Shown: in pieces, positions 6,704 through 14,586 of the stretch | How the letters are laid out: each line of letters starts with the position of its first letter | How positions within the stretch are numbered: position 1 is the stretch's first letter | Assembly (NCBI GenBank): GCA_946482495.1 | Contig: CAMLRV010000004.1 | Coordinates: 1 to 31,079, forward strand | Length of the DNA stretch: 31,079 nt | Direction of reading: 5' to 3' | Source of the DNA: an uncultured Flavobacteriia bacterium | Lineage (GTDB): Bacteria; Bacteroidota; Bacteroidia; Flavobacteriales; Flavobacteriaceae | Made by a program: the position numbers and the translations under genes | The notes under the pieces: model-generated | The model's database searches: none | Told to the model about the DNA's origin: nothing | The model's input: the letters and a program-made list of their open reading frames with translations, nothing else

Positions 6704-6723
6704 TATTGTAGTTAAATTATCTA
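6679..6723. promoter_or_regulatory. Paired TAGA-N7-TCTA boxes at the met promoter
   Basis: TAGAATAATTTTCTA (6679-6693) overlaps the -7 element in the same register as at the cys promoter. A second box, TAGTTAAATTATCTA (6709-6723, one mismatch in the TAGA half), starts exactly 30 bp upstream, the same spacing as in the cys operon. Shared sequence, spacing and promoter register argue for one regulator of both operons. Confidence 0.55.
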
Positions 6724-6749
6724 AATTTTACTAATTAAAAATGTTTTAT

Positions 6750-6764
6750 TAGATTTTTTATCTA
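6750..6764. promoter_or_regulatory. Single TAGA-N7-TCTA box between met operon and metK
   Basis: TAGATTTTTTATCTA matches both half sites with the same 7-bp spacing as the boxes at the two sulfur promoters. It lies upstream of both divergent promoters, about 90 bp from the metK -33 element, so its target is unclear. Its AT-rich setting makes a chance match more likely than for the paired boxes. Confidence 0.35.
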
Positions 6765-6783
6765 TTTAAATTCGATTTGAGTT

Positions 6784-6816
6784 ATGCTTTTTTTATTAAA
6801 ATATCCAAAAAAGCAT
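6784..6816. repeat. 10-bp inverted repeat in the met-metK gap
   Basis: ATGCTTTTTT and AAAAAAGCAT form a perfect 10-bp inverted repeat with a 13-bp spacer. It lies upstream of both divergent transcripts, so it is probably not a terminator of either. No function can be assigned. Confidence 0.5.
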
Positions 6817-6856
6817 TAGAAAATTTCAAGATAAATTAAAATATTAAAAATAATGA

Positions 6857-6886
6857 TTTGTAATTCAAATTGATTTTATAACTTTG
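6857..6886 (+). promoter_or_regulatory. metK promoter
   Basis: TTTG (6857-6860), an 18-bp spacer and TAACTTTG (6879-6886) match the Bacteroidota -33/-7 consensus fully. Transcription would begin near 6892, just ahead of the riboswitch-like element. Confidence 0.82.
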
Positions 6887-6899
6887 CGCCAGAATTTAA

Positions 6900-6976
6900 G
6901 AAGAGGAAAAATTTGAACTGATTGCAACCTCTTGATATTGAAATTATTTCAGTATTAAAAAAAATGCTAAAGCAGA
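6900..6976 (+). ncRNA. SAM-II-like riboswitch upstream of metK
   Basis: The order of elements matches the SAM-II (metA motif) pseudoknot. P1 is AAGAGG (6901-6906) with CCTCTT (6928-6933). The conserved ATTGCAA directly precedes the P1 3' strand. A downstream GCTAAAG (6966-6972) pairs with ATTGC to form the pseudoknot, extended by CTG (6918-6920) with CAG (6973-6975). Unlike the compact class prototype, the P1-to-GCTAAA linker is about 32 nt and contains an added 9-bp hairpin (6935-6955). SAM is the product of MetK, so feedback control is the natural reading. SAM-I was considered, but its four-way core is absent. Confidence 0.72.
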
Positions 6977-6996
6977 AAATCCCTCCTTTAGTATTT
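6962..6996 (+). promoter_or_regulatory. Hairpin competing with the SAM-II-like pseudoknot
   Basis: AAATGCTAAAG pairs with CTTTAGTATTT (11 bp, one G-U, 13-nt loop). This stem would consume GCTAAAG, the 3' strand of the aptamer pseudoknot, so ligand-bound and hairpin forms exclude each other. A T6 run follows only after 8 unpaired bases (7005-7010), so it is not a textbook terminator. The mode of control is unresolved. Confidence 0.5.
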
Positions 6997-7043
6997 CCTT
7001 GCAATTTTTTCGTTATTATTAATATAATTTATATTTTATAATT

Positions 7044-8315
7044 ATGGCATATTTATTTACGTCAGAATCTGTGAGCGAAGGACATCCAGATAAAATTGCA
7101 GATCAAATTAGTGACGCATTAATTGACAACTTTTTAGCATTTGACCCATCGTCAAAAGTAGCTTGTGAAACTTTAGTAACAACTGGTCAAGTAATTTTAG
7201 CTGGTGAAGTAAAATCAACTACTTATTTAGACGTACAAACTATTGCTCGTGATGTAATTAAGAAAATTGGTTACACAAAGAGCGAATATATGTTTGAAGC
7301 AAATTCTTGTGGAGTTTTATCTGCTATTCACGATCAATCTGATGACATTAATAGAGGTGTGGACAGAGCTGCTGCAACAGATTTCGAATCGAAGGCTAAT
7401 GCACAAGGGGCAGGTGACCAAGGAATTATGTTTGGTTACGCTACAAACGAAACGGAAGATTTAATGCCATTAGCATTAGATTTGTCTCATAAACTATTAC
7501 AAGAATTAGCAGAATTAAGAAGAGAAAATTCGGCAATTACTTATTTACGTCCTGATGCAAAATCTCAGGTAACATTAGAATATAATGATGAAAATCACCC
7601 AGTAAGAATTGACTCTATTGTAGTTTCAACTCAACATGATGATTTCGATGAAGAAGCTACAATGTTAGCAAAAATCAAGAAAGATATTATTGAGATTTTA
7701 ATTCCAAGAATTTTAGCTAAATATCCGCAATACGCACACTTATTTAACGACAAAATTGAGTACCACATTAATCCGACAGGAAAATTCGTAATTGGTGGAC
7801 CACACGGAGATACTGGATTAACAGGTAGAAAAATTATCGTTGATACTTATGGTGGTAAAGGAGCTCACGGTGGTGGTGCTTTCTCTGGAAAAGACCCAAG
7901 TAAAGTAGACAGAAGTGCTGCTTATGCAGCAAGACACATTGCTAAAAATTTAGTAGCTGCTGGTGTAGCTAGTGAAGTTTTAGTACAAGTTTCTTATGCA
8001 ATTGGTGTAGCTAAACCATGTAATATTTATGTAAATACATATGGTACTGCTAAAAATGGTTTAATTGATTCTCAAATTGCTGATAAAGTGGCAGAATTAT
8101 TTGATTTAAGACCATATGCAATTGAGCAAAACTTAAAATTAAGAACTCCAATTTATAGCGAAACTGCTGCATACGGACACATGGGACGTAAAAATGAAGT
8201 GGTTACTAAAACGTTTAAATCTCCAAATGGTGATGTGAAAACTTTAGAAGTTGAATTATTCACATGGGAAAAATTAAACAGAGTTGCTGATATCAAAACA
8301 GCTTTCGGAATCTAA
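7044..8315 (+). CDS. metK: S-adenosylmethionine synthetase
   Basis: Makes SAM from methionine and ATP, releasing phosphate and pyrophosphate. Family signatures are present: [18 protein letters not shown] near the N-terminus (residues 8-25), [12 protein letters not shown] (122-133), and the glycine-rich [16 protein letters not shown] segment in the C-terminal half. The 423-residue length is slightly above the E. coli protein (384) and normal for Bacteroidota. The start ATG lies about 150 bases from the transcription start, leaving a long leader that holds the SAM-II-like element. It stands alone, divergent from the methionine operon, and ends in a terminator shared with accD. Confidence 0.98.
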   Translation: MAYLFTSESVSEGHPDKIADQISDALIDNFLAFDPSSKVACETLVTTGQVILAGEVKSTTYLDVQTIARDVIKKIGYTKSEYMFEANSCGVLSAIHDQSDDINRGVDRAAATDFESKANAQGAGDQGIMFGYATNETEDLMPLALDLSHKLLQELAELRRENSAITYLRPDAKSQVTLEYNDENHPVRIDSIVVSTQHDDFDEEATMLAKIKKDIIEILIPRILAKYPQYAHLFNDKIEYHINPTGKFVIGGPHGDTGLTGRKIIVDTYGGKGAHGGGAFSGKDPSKVDRSAAYAARHIAKNLVAAGVASEVLVQVSYAIGVAKPCNIYVNTYGTAKNGLIDSQIADKVAELFDLRPYAIEQNLKLRTPIYSETAAYGHMGRKNEVVTKTFKSPNGDVKTLEVELFTWEKLNRVADIKTAFGI

Positions 8316-8333
8316 TTATTCTGAAATATTTAT

Positions 8334-8377
8334 AAAAAAATCCCGTCTTATTATTTATAACTAGACGGGATTTTTTA
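8334..8377. terminator. Bidirectional terminator between metK and accD
   Basis: An A-rich arm and ATCCCGTCT (to 8348) pair with AGACGGGAT (8363-8371) and a T-run, with a 14-base loop. A and T tracts on both sides let it serve metK on the plus strand and accD on the minus strand. Confidence 0.92.
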
Positions 8378-8379
8378 TT

Positions 8380-9234
8380 TTATCTAATTTCTTGATTTAA
8401 AATCAAGTCGATATACATGTTAATCTTATCTTTTAATTCTTTTCTATGAGAAATAAAATCTAAGAAACCGTGATCTAATAAAAATTCCGATGTTTGGAAA
8501 CCTTCTGGCAAATCTTTACCCGTTGTATCTCTTACTACACGTGGCCCAGCAAAGGCAACTAAAGCTCCAGGCTCAGCAATATTGATATCTCCAAGCATCG
8601 CATAAGAAGCTGTTGTTCCACCAGTTGTTGGATCAGTACACAAAGAAATGTATGGCAATTGCGCGTCAGCTAACTGTGCTAATTTTGCAGAAGTTTTTGC
8701 TAACTGCATTAACGATTGTGCCGCTTCCATCATACGAGCTCCACCCGATTTTGAAATCATTACGAATGGTAATTTATGCTTCATAGAATAGTTAATTCCA
8801 CGAGCAATTTTTTCACCAACAACCGCTCCCATTGAACCACCAATAAAAGCGAAATCCATACAACAAATAACGATATCGTTACCTTTTGATTTTCCAACTG
8901 CAGTTCTTACTGCGTCTTTTAATTTCGTTTTTTGAGTTACTTCTTTTAAACGCTCGCTGTATTTTTTAGTATCAACGAATTTCAATGAATCCACAGAAGT
9001 TAAATTCGCATCTAATTCTTCAAATTCATTATTATCAAATAAGATTTTAAAATACTCAGCACTACCAATTCTTACGTGATAATCGTCTTCTGGACTTACC
9101 CATAAATTTCTTTCTAATTCATCTGAATCAACAATTTTTCCTGTTGGTGATTTGTACCATAACCCTTTAGGAACATCTTTTTTATCTTCAGTTGCGGTAG
9201 TAATACCTTTTTCTTTTCTTTTAAACCAAGCCAT
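8380..9234 (-). CDS. accD: Acetyl-CoA carboxylase carboxyltransferase beta subunit
   Basis: Beta subunit of the carboxyltransferase that moves carboxyl from biotin to acetyl-CoA, giving malonyl-CoA for fatty acid synthesis. The family N-terminus [11 protein letters not shown] sets the start at 9234 (284 residues); a longer open frame to 9285 would read through a 7-bp repeat tract and is rejected. The crotonase-like core is intact ([47 protein letters not shown]). The N-terminal zinc-ribbon region is recognisable ([12 protein letters not shown]...[14 protein letters not shown], residues 21-53), but all four expected cysteines are missing. It is co-directional with fbaA 65 bases upstream. Confidence 0.95.
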   Translation of the reverse strand: MAWFKRKEKGITTATEDKKDVPKGLWYKSPTGKIVDSDELERNLWVSPEDDYHVRIGSAEYFKILFDNNEFEELDANLTSVDSLKFVDTKKYSERLKEVTQKTKLKDAVRTAVGKSKGNDIVICCMDFAFIGGSMGAVVGEKIARGINYSMKHKLPFVMISKSGGARMMEAAQSLMQLAKTSAKLAQLADAQLPYISLCTDPTTGGTTASYAMLGDINIAEPGALVAFAGPRVVRDTTGKDLPEGFQTSEFLLDHGFLDFISHRKELKDKINMYIDLILNQEIR

Positions 9235-9242
9235 AATTTTAA

Positions 9243-9305
9243 TGGATAATGAATAATTGACAATGAATAAATTATTAATTGTCAATCATCAATTGTTAAT
9301 TATAA
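9243..9305 (+). repeat. 7-bp periodic tract between fbaA and accD
   Basis: Nine gap-free heptamers: TGGATAA, TGAATAA, TTGACAA, TGAATAA, ATTATTA, ATTGTCA, ATCATCA, ATTGTTA, ATTATAA. The fbaA stop codon (9300-9302) lies in the last two units. The second half is partly a reverse complement of the first (TTGACAA / ATTGTCA), so a hairpin can also form. Confidence 0.75.
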
Positions 9306-10367
9306 TGTGTTTACGTTATTTAAATCGGCAAATGCCTGCTCTAATCTTTTATTGAAAGTTAATTCTCCTTCACGAACCCATTTTCTTGGATCGTAATATT
9401 TTTTATTTGGAACATCATCCCCTTCTGGATTTCCAATTTGTGTTTTTAAGTAATCTATATTTGCAGTTACATAATCTCTAACACCTTCTGTGAAAGCGAA
9501 TTGTAAATCGGTATCAATATTCATTTTAATTACTCCGTAAGAAATGGCTTCTCTAATTTCTTCTAAAGTTGAACCAGAACCACCATGGAAAACAAAATCT
9601 ACTGGATTCGGACCTGTATTGAATTTATTTTGAACAAACTCTTGAGAATTTTTTAAAATTTTCGGAGTTAATTTCACGTTTCCTGGCTTGTAAACACCAT
9701 GTACATTTCCGAAAGCTGCTGCAATTGTAAAACGTGGAGAAATTTTCATTAATTCTTCATACGCATAGGCCACTTCTTCTGGTTGTGTGTATAATTTAGA
9801 ACTATCTACATCAGAGTTATCTACACCATCTTCTTCACCTCCAGTAATTCCTAACTCGATTTCCAATGTCATATCCATTTTACTCATACGAGCAAGATAT
9901 TGTTTGCAAAGTTCGATATTTTCTTCAATTGGCTCTTCTGATAAATCAATCATATGAGAAGAATATAATGGTTTTCCTGTTGCTGCGAAATGTTTTTCAG
10001 ACGCATCTAACAAACCATCAATCCATGGTAATATTTTTTTCGCACAATGGTCAGTATGCAAAATAACAGTTGCTCCATAAGCTTCTGCCAAAGTATGAAT
10101 ATGAATTGCCCCAGCAATTGAGCCTAAAATAGCAGATTGCTCATTTGCATTTGACAAACCTTTTCCGGCATTAAATTGTCCACCACCATTTGAAAACTGA
10201 ATAATTACAGGAGCGTTTAATTTTGCAGCCGTTTCTAAAACCCCGTTTACCGTGCTATTTCCAGTAACATTTACTGCTGGCAAAGCAAAACCTTTTTCTT
10301 TAGCGTACTTAAAAATTTCTTGAACCTGACTTCCAGTTGCAACTCCTGGTTTGATATTATGACCCAT
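9300..10367 (-). CDS. fbaA: Class II fructose-bisphosphate aldolase
   Basis: Zinc-dependent aldolase interconverting fructose 1,6-bisphosphate with dihydroxyacetone phosphate and glyceraldehyde 3-phosphate. The HTDHC motif (residues 104-108) supplies the catalytic aspartate D106 and metal ligand H107. FGNVHGVYKPGNVKL and FHGGSGSTLEEI carry further metal and phosphate contacts. At 355 residues it matches the E. coli FbaA (class IIA) type. It lies upstream of accD and is probably cotranscribed with it from a promoter overlapping the end of tamL. Confidence 0.97.
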   Translation of the reverse strand: MGHNIKPGVATGSQVQEIFKYAKEKGFALPAVNVTGNSTVNGVLETAAKLNAPVIIQFSNGGGQFNAGKGLSNANEQSAILGSIAGAIHIHTLAEAYGATVILHTDHCAKKILPWIDGLLDASEKHFAATGKPLYSSHMIDLSEEPIEENIELCKQYLARMSKMDMTLEIELGITGGEEDGVDNSDVDSSKLYTQPEEVAYAYEELMKISPRFTIAAAFGNVHGVYKPGNVKLTPKILKNSQEFVQNKFNTGPNPVDFVFHGGSGSTLEEIREAISYGVIKMNIDTDLQFAFTEGVRDYVTANIDYLKTQIGNPEGDDVPNKKYYDPRKWVREGELTFNKRLEQAFADLNNVNTL

Positions 10368-10410
10368 AGTGTGTGTTTTATTTAAATAATTTATGTGTTG
10401 TTTCGAAATA

Positions 10411-10418
10411 CAAAAGTA
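10411..10418 (-). promoter_or_regulatory. Probable -7 element for fbaA-accD
   Basis: Minus-strand TACTTTTG fits TAnnTTTG, 43 bases before the fbaA ATG. The -33 region at 19-bp spacing reads CTTT rather than TTTG, so support is partial. Confidence 0.45.
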
Positions 10419-10433
10419 ACAATTTTATTAATT

Positions 10434-12989
10434 TTAGAAAGGATAATTGATACCTATATTAAAAACTGTTTTAGACAAGTTCATATCTCTTAGCCATCTT
10501 TGAGAATATTCTTTAGCTGGATTGTAAGCTTTGTAACCAAAATCGCCACGAAGTACAAAGAAACCAAAATCATATCTAAGTCCAAAACCAGCGCCAATAG
10601 CGGTATCGTTTAATGATTTAAAACCATTAAAAATTAGTTTTTCATCTTCCACATTATCAAAAACATTCCAAATATTTCCAGCATCTACAAATAAAGCTCC
10701 GTTTAAACTATTAAAAATATTGAAACGGTATTCTAAATTAGCCGATAATTTGAAATTCGCTTCATTAAAATCGTTAACACTTTTACTTGCTCCAGGGCCA
10801 AGTGAATAGGCTTGCCAACCTCTGTTATCATTACTTCCTCCTGCAAAATAACTTCTTAAGAAAGGCACTGAATTTGAATTCCCGTATGGAACAGCTAAAC
10901 CTCCAAAAAATCTAAAGGCAACTGAGCTCTTCTTATATAAATGCAAATGTTTGATATATTCAAACTCTGTTTTTACATATTGTGCATATTCCACTCCAAA
11001 TAAAGTACGCTTGTTACTATCGTTAAAAGGTTGATCTGCTTCTTTAGCGATTAAATTTAAAAGATTTCCAGAACTTTCAATTTTCGCTTTAATGTTATAA
11101 AACTGCACATCATTAATACTTCTTTTTGTACTTAAATTATAAGAAAAACTTGAAGATAGAATTAAGTTATTTTCAATTAATCGCTTTCTTCTTTCACCAA
11201 TTGTGTTAATGGTTTTAAAATCGGCTTCATTACTAATAGGAATTCCTCCGTAAGAAACCTGATTTAAAAATTCTACAGCTCCAGGGAAAGTCAAATCTCC
11301 ATTTTCATCAACAAACTCTACATTCGTATTGTAAATTTTAGCCAAATCATTTAATGTTGTATAAGAATAATTATAAACGTTAAAATAATTGTCAATATTT
11401 AAATTTCGAACAAATTGTAGATTGAATAAATCAAATCGGAATTTTTTGGTTTCATCTTTATTTAAACCCCAATCGTAGTAAAAACTACCATTATAATTTT
11501 CTTTATCTAAACCGATATTTGTTTGTTTCGAAAGTCCTAAAGTAATTGCTGTACTTGGCAAGGCTTCTTTTTTGATAATTCTTTTGGTATTAATCGGAAA
11601 GAAAATTCTTGGAAAAGATAATTTCACATCACCTCCATATTCCAGAATATTAAAAAAGGCATTGGTACTATTTTTTATACTTGGATCGGTGGAAGTTCCT
11701 AAATTTCCTCGAAGTGAAAAATCTAAAATTTCTGCACCTTTAAATAAATTCCTGAATGTAATTCCTGTAAATCCAGAAATACCAAACTGTTGAATATTCG
11801 AGTGCATTAAATCACCTTTCAAATTAAACTGGTATTTTTTTAAAGGTGTTAACACAATGTTCGCAATTAAACCATCGCCACTTGCATCTTCCACATATTG
11901 AATTCGAGGAAACGAAAATACTTTTAAGTTCGATAAAGCTCTTGTGGTTAAAGTTTTATCTTGATCACTAAATAACTTTCCTTCTTCAATAAAAATTGCA
12001 TTTGTTAAGGCTTTTGGCTTGTATTTTAACTTCCCAGAACTATAAAAATTAATTTTTTTGTACGAAACACTATCAATTCCTACTGCTTTTTCTTTTACTT
12101 GTTTATCTGTAAAAACGTTAACCTTACTAATTTTATATAACTTAAAAGGTTCAGTATAACTAGAATCGCCTTTTTTCACAATTCTGTTCCCGATATTAAA
12201 AGTGATATTTAATTTATTGTTTGGTTTGTCGATAGTATCCACATCGGGTTGTTTGATGTAGTTTTCTTGAAAATGATACAAACCACGATTTCTAAATTCT
12301 GTTGCGATTCGCTTTTTTTCATTTACAATATTTTCAGCATTATAAGCTTCTCCAGCTCTAATTAATGACTTATCTGAAATTCGAACATAAATAGAATCTA
12401 CAATTGGCGATTCAATATTTCTAAAAATACTGTCAATTATATAAGGATTTCCAGTGTTTATATCGTAAGTGATTCTGACTTTTCTATTTCTTAACGAATC
12501 AATTTTAGAAGACACTTTTGCATTAAAATACCCTCTATTAAAATGATACATATATAATCTTTTCTCTGATTTTGTAACTCGTGATGTATCTAAAATGGAT
12601 GGTGCTTCACCAACTTCTTTGAAGAAATTACTGTAACCTGAAACTAAAAACGATTTCCCTAAACGATTAACTTGTTTCTTCGAATACAATTTTATCATTC
12701 TATCAATACGCTTTGGATTTTTGTGTAACCAAGCATTATAAGAAGAATCGGCGTTTTTTTTACTTAAGTTATAGAGTTGTAAACGTGGTTTAAAACCTAA
12801 CAACTTACTATTTGGCTTTTGATATAACTGGTTATGCAAATCTTCAGAATTTGTAGATTTGCTATTAACAATAATTTCGTTATCATGAATTAGCAATTGT
12901 TTCTTTTGCATTTTCCTTACTTCCGAACAAGAGTAAAAAATTATTCCAAAAAGAAAAAATAGTACTATTTTTGATGTGAGATTATTCAT
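10434..12989 (-). CDS. tamL: TamA/BamA-family outer membrane assembly lipoprotein (TamL-like)
   Basis: A large outer-membrane beta-barrel protein (851 residues from the chosen start) of the Omp85 superfamily. The best start is MNNLTSKIVLFFLFGIIFYSC at 12989, a lipoprotein-type signal with Cys at residue 21. The ATG ten codons upstream would bury the signal. The N-terminal half carries POTRA-like repeats (for example KSEKRLYMYHFNRGYFNAKVSSKI and a later KKRIATEFRNRGLYHFQEN). The C-terminal half is a 16-strand-type barrel ending NLSKTVFNIGINYPF with a terminal Phe, and contains RSYFAGGSNDNRGW, the VRGF-like loop of Omp85 proteins. TamA homologues in Bacteroidota are lipoproteins called TamL. 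A TamB partner is not in the window. Confidence 0.85.
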   Translation of the reverse strand: MNNLTSKIVLFFLFGIIFYSCSEVRKMQKKQLLIHDNEIIVNSKSTNSEDLHNQLYQKPNSKLLGFKPRLQLYNLSKKNADSSYNAWLHKNPKRIDRMIKLYSKKQVNRLGKSFLVSGYSNFFKEVGEAPSILDTSRVTKSEKRLYMYHFNRGYFNAKVSSKIDSLRNRKVRITYDINTGNPYIIDSIFRNIESPIVDSIYVRISDKSLIRAGEAYNAENIVNEKKRIATEFRNRGLYHFQENYIKQPDVDTIDKPNNKLNITFNIGNRIVKKGDSSYTEPFKLYKISKVNVFTDKQVKEKAVGIDSVSYKKINFYSSGKLKYKPKALTNAIFIEEGKLFSDQDKTLTTRALSNLKVFSFPRIQYVEDASGDGLIANIVLTPLKKYQFNLKGDLMHSNIQQFGISGFTGITFRNLFKGAEILDFSLRGNLGTSTDPSIKNSTNAFFNILEYGGDVKLSFPRIFFPINTKRIIKKEALPSTAITLGLSKQTNIGLDKENYNGSFYYDWGLNKDETKKFRFDLFNLQFVRNLNIDNYFNVYNYSYTTLNDLAKIYNTNVEFVDENGDLTFPGAVEFLNQVSYGGIPISNEADFKTINTIGERRKRLIENNLILSSSFSYNLSTKRSINDVQFYNIKAKIESSGNLLNLIAKEADQPFNDSNKRTLFGVEYAQYVKTEFEYIKHLHLYKKSSVAFRFFGGLAVPYGNSNSVPFLRSYFAGGSNDNRGWQAYSLGPGASKSVNDFNEANFKLSANLEYRFNIFNSLNGALFVDAGNIWNVFDNVEDEKLIFNGFKSLNDTAIGAGFGLRYDFGFFVLRGDFGYKAYNPAKEYSQRWLRDMNLSKTVFNIGINYPF

Positions 12990-13053
12990 ATATGTAAAAT
13001 ATACTTTTTTATAGCTCATATATGTAATCGCTTTTTTTTATAGTTGTTATCAT

Positions 13054-13068
13054 GGTGATACCATCACC
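13054..13068 (-). promoter_or_regulatory. GC-rich hairpin in the tamL leader
   Basis: On either strand GGTGAT-ACC-ATCACC forms a 6-bp stem. It falls about 5-20 bases after the inferred tamL transcription start. A 14-codon ORF (starting MITTIKKSDY) begins immediately after it on the minus strand and ends ahead of the tamL start. It could affect mRNA stability or be an operator; nothing more can be said. Confidence 0.4.
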
Positions 13069-13078
13069 TAATTTTATT

Positions 13079-13107
13079 CAAAAATACAATTTTTTATGGT
13101 TAGCAAA
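13079..13107 (-). promoter_or_regulatory. tamL promoter, overlapping the trmH gene start
   Basis: Minus-strand TATTTTTG (13086-13079) and TTTG (13107-13104) at 17-bp spacing match the Bacteroidota consensus. The -33 element lies inside the first codons of the divergent rRNA methyltransferase gene. Confidence 0.65.
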
Positions 13108-13821
13108 AACCAAATTAAACTAATTAATAGTTTACAGCAAAAAAAGTACCGAAAGTTACACCAACTTTTCCTTGCAGAAGGAAAAAAAGTAATTCAAGAA
13201 CTGATTGAGGCTAATTTTAGTTTAGAATATCTATTTGTTACCAAAGAAAATTTGTTTGATCAAAAACATCGTGCCGAATTAATTTCTGATAGTGAGTTAA
13301 AAAAAATTACAGCTTTAACGACAGCTAATGATTGTTTAGCCGTTTTTAAAATGAAAGAAATAAATTCCAAATCGGATGTTGGTTTAGAATTAGCTTTAGA
13401 CAACATAAAAGACCCTGGAAATATGGGAACGATTATTAGATTATGCGATTGGTTTGGTATTTCTAAAATTGTTTGCACGGAAGAAACGGTAGATATTTAC
13501 AATCCGAAAGTAGTACAAGCTACAATGGGAAGTTTAGCTCGTGTAGAAGTTTTATATACGAACTTACCAGAATATTTAAAAACTGCTAATGTAGAAATTT
13601 TTGGAACTTTTATGGAAGGTACAAATATTTACAAAACAGAATTACCTACTAAAGGAATTATTGTAATGGGCAATGAAGCCAATGGAATTTCTGCAGCAAT
13701 TGAAAGTTTGGTCACTCAAAAAATTAGCATTCCACGCTTTGGAAATTTACAACTTACCGAAAGTTTAAATGTGGCGACTGCTACTGCAATAATCTTGTCG
13801 GAGTTTAAAAGAATGCAATAA
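13096..13821 (+). CDS. TrmH-family (SpoU) RNA 2'-O-methyltransferase
   Basis: SAM-dependent ribose methyltransferase of the SPOUT class, RlmB-like. The N-terminal substrate-binding domain carries KYRKLHQLFLAEGKKVIQEL (residues 18-37). The three knot motifs follow: motif 1 LDNIKDPGNMGTIIR with Asn109 and Arg115, motif 2 IVMGNEANGIS (189-199), and motif 3 IPRFGNLQLTESLNVATATA (212-231). At 241 residues it has normal length. The RNA target (23S rRNA or a tRNA) cannot be fixed by sequence. It is the only plus-strand gene between metK and pdhB, divergent from tamL and convergent with porT; no good terminator is visible in the 63-base gap after it. Confidence 0.93.
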   Translation: MVSKNQIKLINSLQQKKYRKLHQLFLAEGKKVIQELIEANFSLEYLFVTKENLFDQKHRAELISDSELKKITALTTANDCLAVFKMKEINSKSDVGLELALDNIKDPGNMGTIIRLCDWFGISKIVCTEETVDIYNPKVVQATMGSLARVEVLYTNLPEYLKTANVEIFGTFMEGTNIYKTELPTKGIIVMGNEANGISAAIESLVTQKISIPRFGNLQLTESLNVATATAIILSEFKRMQ

Positions 13822-13884
13822 CAAATTCAAAAAAATAAGTTTTCTACAAAAACTTCAGAACACTTAAATTGTCAAATAAATTTT

Positions 13885-14583
13885 TTAATGGAATGTAAAG
13901 TTCACAAACACAGCTCTTGTTTTCATTGATTGAATATTTCCTGTCCAAGGACTATTTGGATCATTATCACGGATTAACTCATCATTCATACCAAAAACAC
14001 CACGAATAGATGGAGAGAATTTGAAATATTCTAAATACAAATCGATTCCGAAACCAATTTCATAGTTTTGTGTCCAAGTTTTTACTCTAAATCGATTCGA
14101 ATAATTATCATCTGGAGCTTTGGCATTACTTCCTAAATTCAAAGTTGTTGAAACACCACCTAACAAATAAGGTCTAACATTTCCGGTTCGTAATGCGGAA
14201 TATTTTAGTAATAATGGGAAATGCAAATTAGCCGCTTTAACTTCACGTAATCTATCTACGCTATCTTCAATATCTGGATAAATCAAATTTCTTTGGGTAG
14301 CATAAAACCCAGGTTCGAAACGCAAGTCAAAATATTCTGTAAGCCTTAAATTACCTACTAAACCCACATTAAATCCTGTAGATGGTTTTAAATCAATTTC
14401 TTTTCCAACGGTTAAATAATCAAATTTATAACTGTAACTACTGAATCCCAAAAAGTATCCCCAGTGCATCTTTTGTTTGTCGTGGTTTTCTTGTTGAATA
14501 ATTGGATTTTTTCCAAAAACTCCACCCTGACCAAAAGAGCATAGTGAAAATAATAGTATGAAAAAGAAATATTTAAATTGCAT
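13885..14583 (-). CDS. porT: Type IX secretion system protein PorT/SprT
   Basis: Outer-membrane beta-barrel protein of 232 residues with a signal peptide (MQFKYFFFILLFSLCSFGQG). The central LHFPLLLKYSALRTGN and RPYLLGGVSTTLNLG (about residues 120-155) are typical of PorT proteins, which are needed for type IX secretion and, in gliding flavobacteria, motility (SprT). The strands alternate hydrophobic residues and end in FVNFTFH with an aromatic near the C-terminus. It lies 3 bases after ubiE; the ubiE-porT pairing is, from memory, also seen in Flavobacterium johnsoniae. A generic 'porin family' label would be the cautious alternative. Confidence 0.85.
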   Translation of the reverse strand: MQFKYFFFILLFSLCSFGQGGVFGKNPIIQQENHDKQKMHWGYFLGFSSYSYKFDYLTVGKEIDLKPSTGFNVGLVGNLRLTEYFDLRFEPGFYATQRNLIYPDIEDSVDRLREVKAANLHFPLLLKYSALRTGNVRPYLLGGVSTTLNLGSNAKAPDDNYSNRFRVKTWTQNYEIGFGIDLYLEYFKFSPSIRGVFGMNDELIRDNDPNSPWTGNIQSMKTRAVFVNFTFH

Positions 14584-14586
14584 GTT

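Noticed and set aside
6900..6996. SAM-I (S-box) riboswitch for metK
   Set aside because: The four-way junction core and GGCAACC-type P4 are absent; the P1-ATTGCAA-GCTAAA order fits SAM-II better.
6962..7010. Classical intrinsic terminator in the metK leader
   Set aside because: The stem is AT-rich and the T6 run is separated from it by eight bases, so simple termination is doubtful.
9235..9285. Longer N-terminus for AccD
   Set aside because: The extra 17 codons are translated from a 7-bp repeat tract; family proteins start at MAWFKRK.
13837..13855. AAGTTTT/AAAACTT hairpin between trmH-like gene and porT as a terminator
   Set aside because: Short, AT-only except one pair, with no adjacent T-run on either strand.
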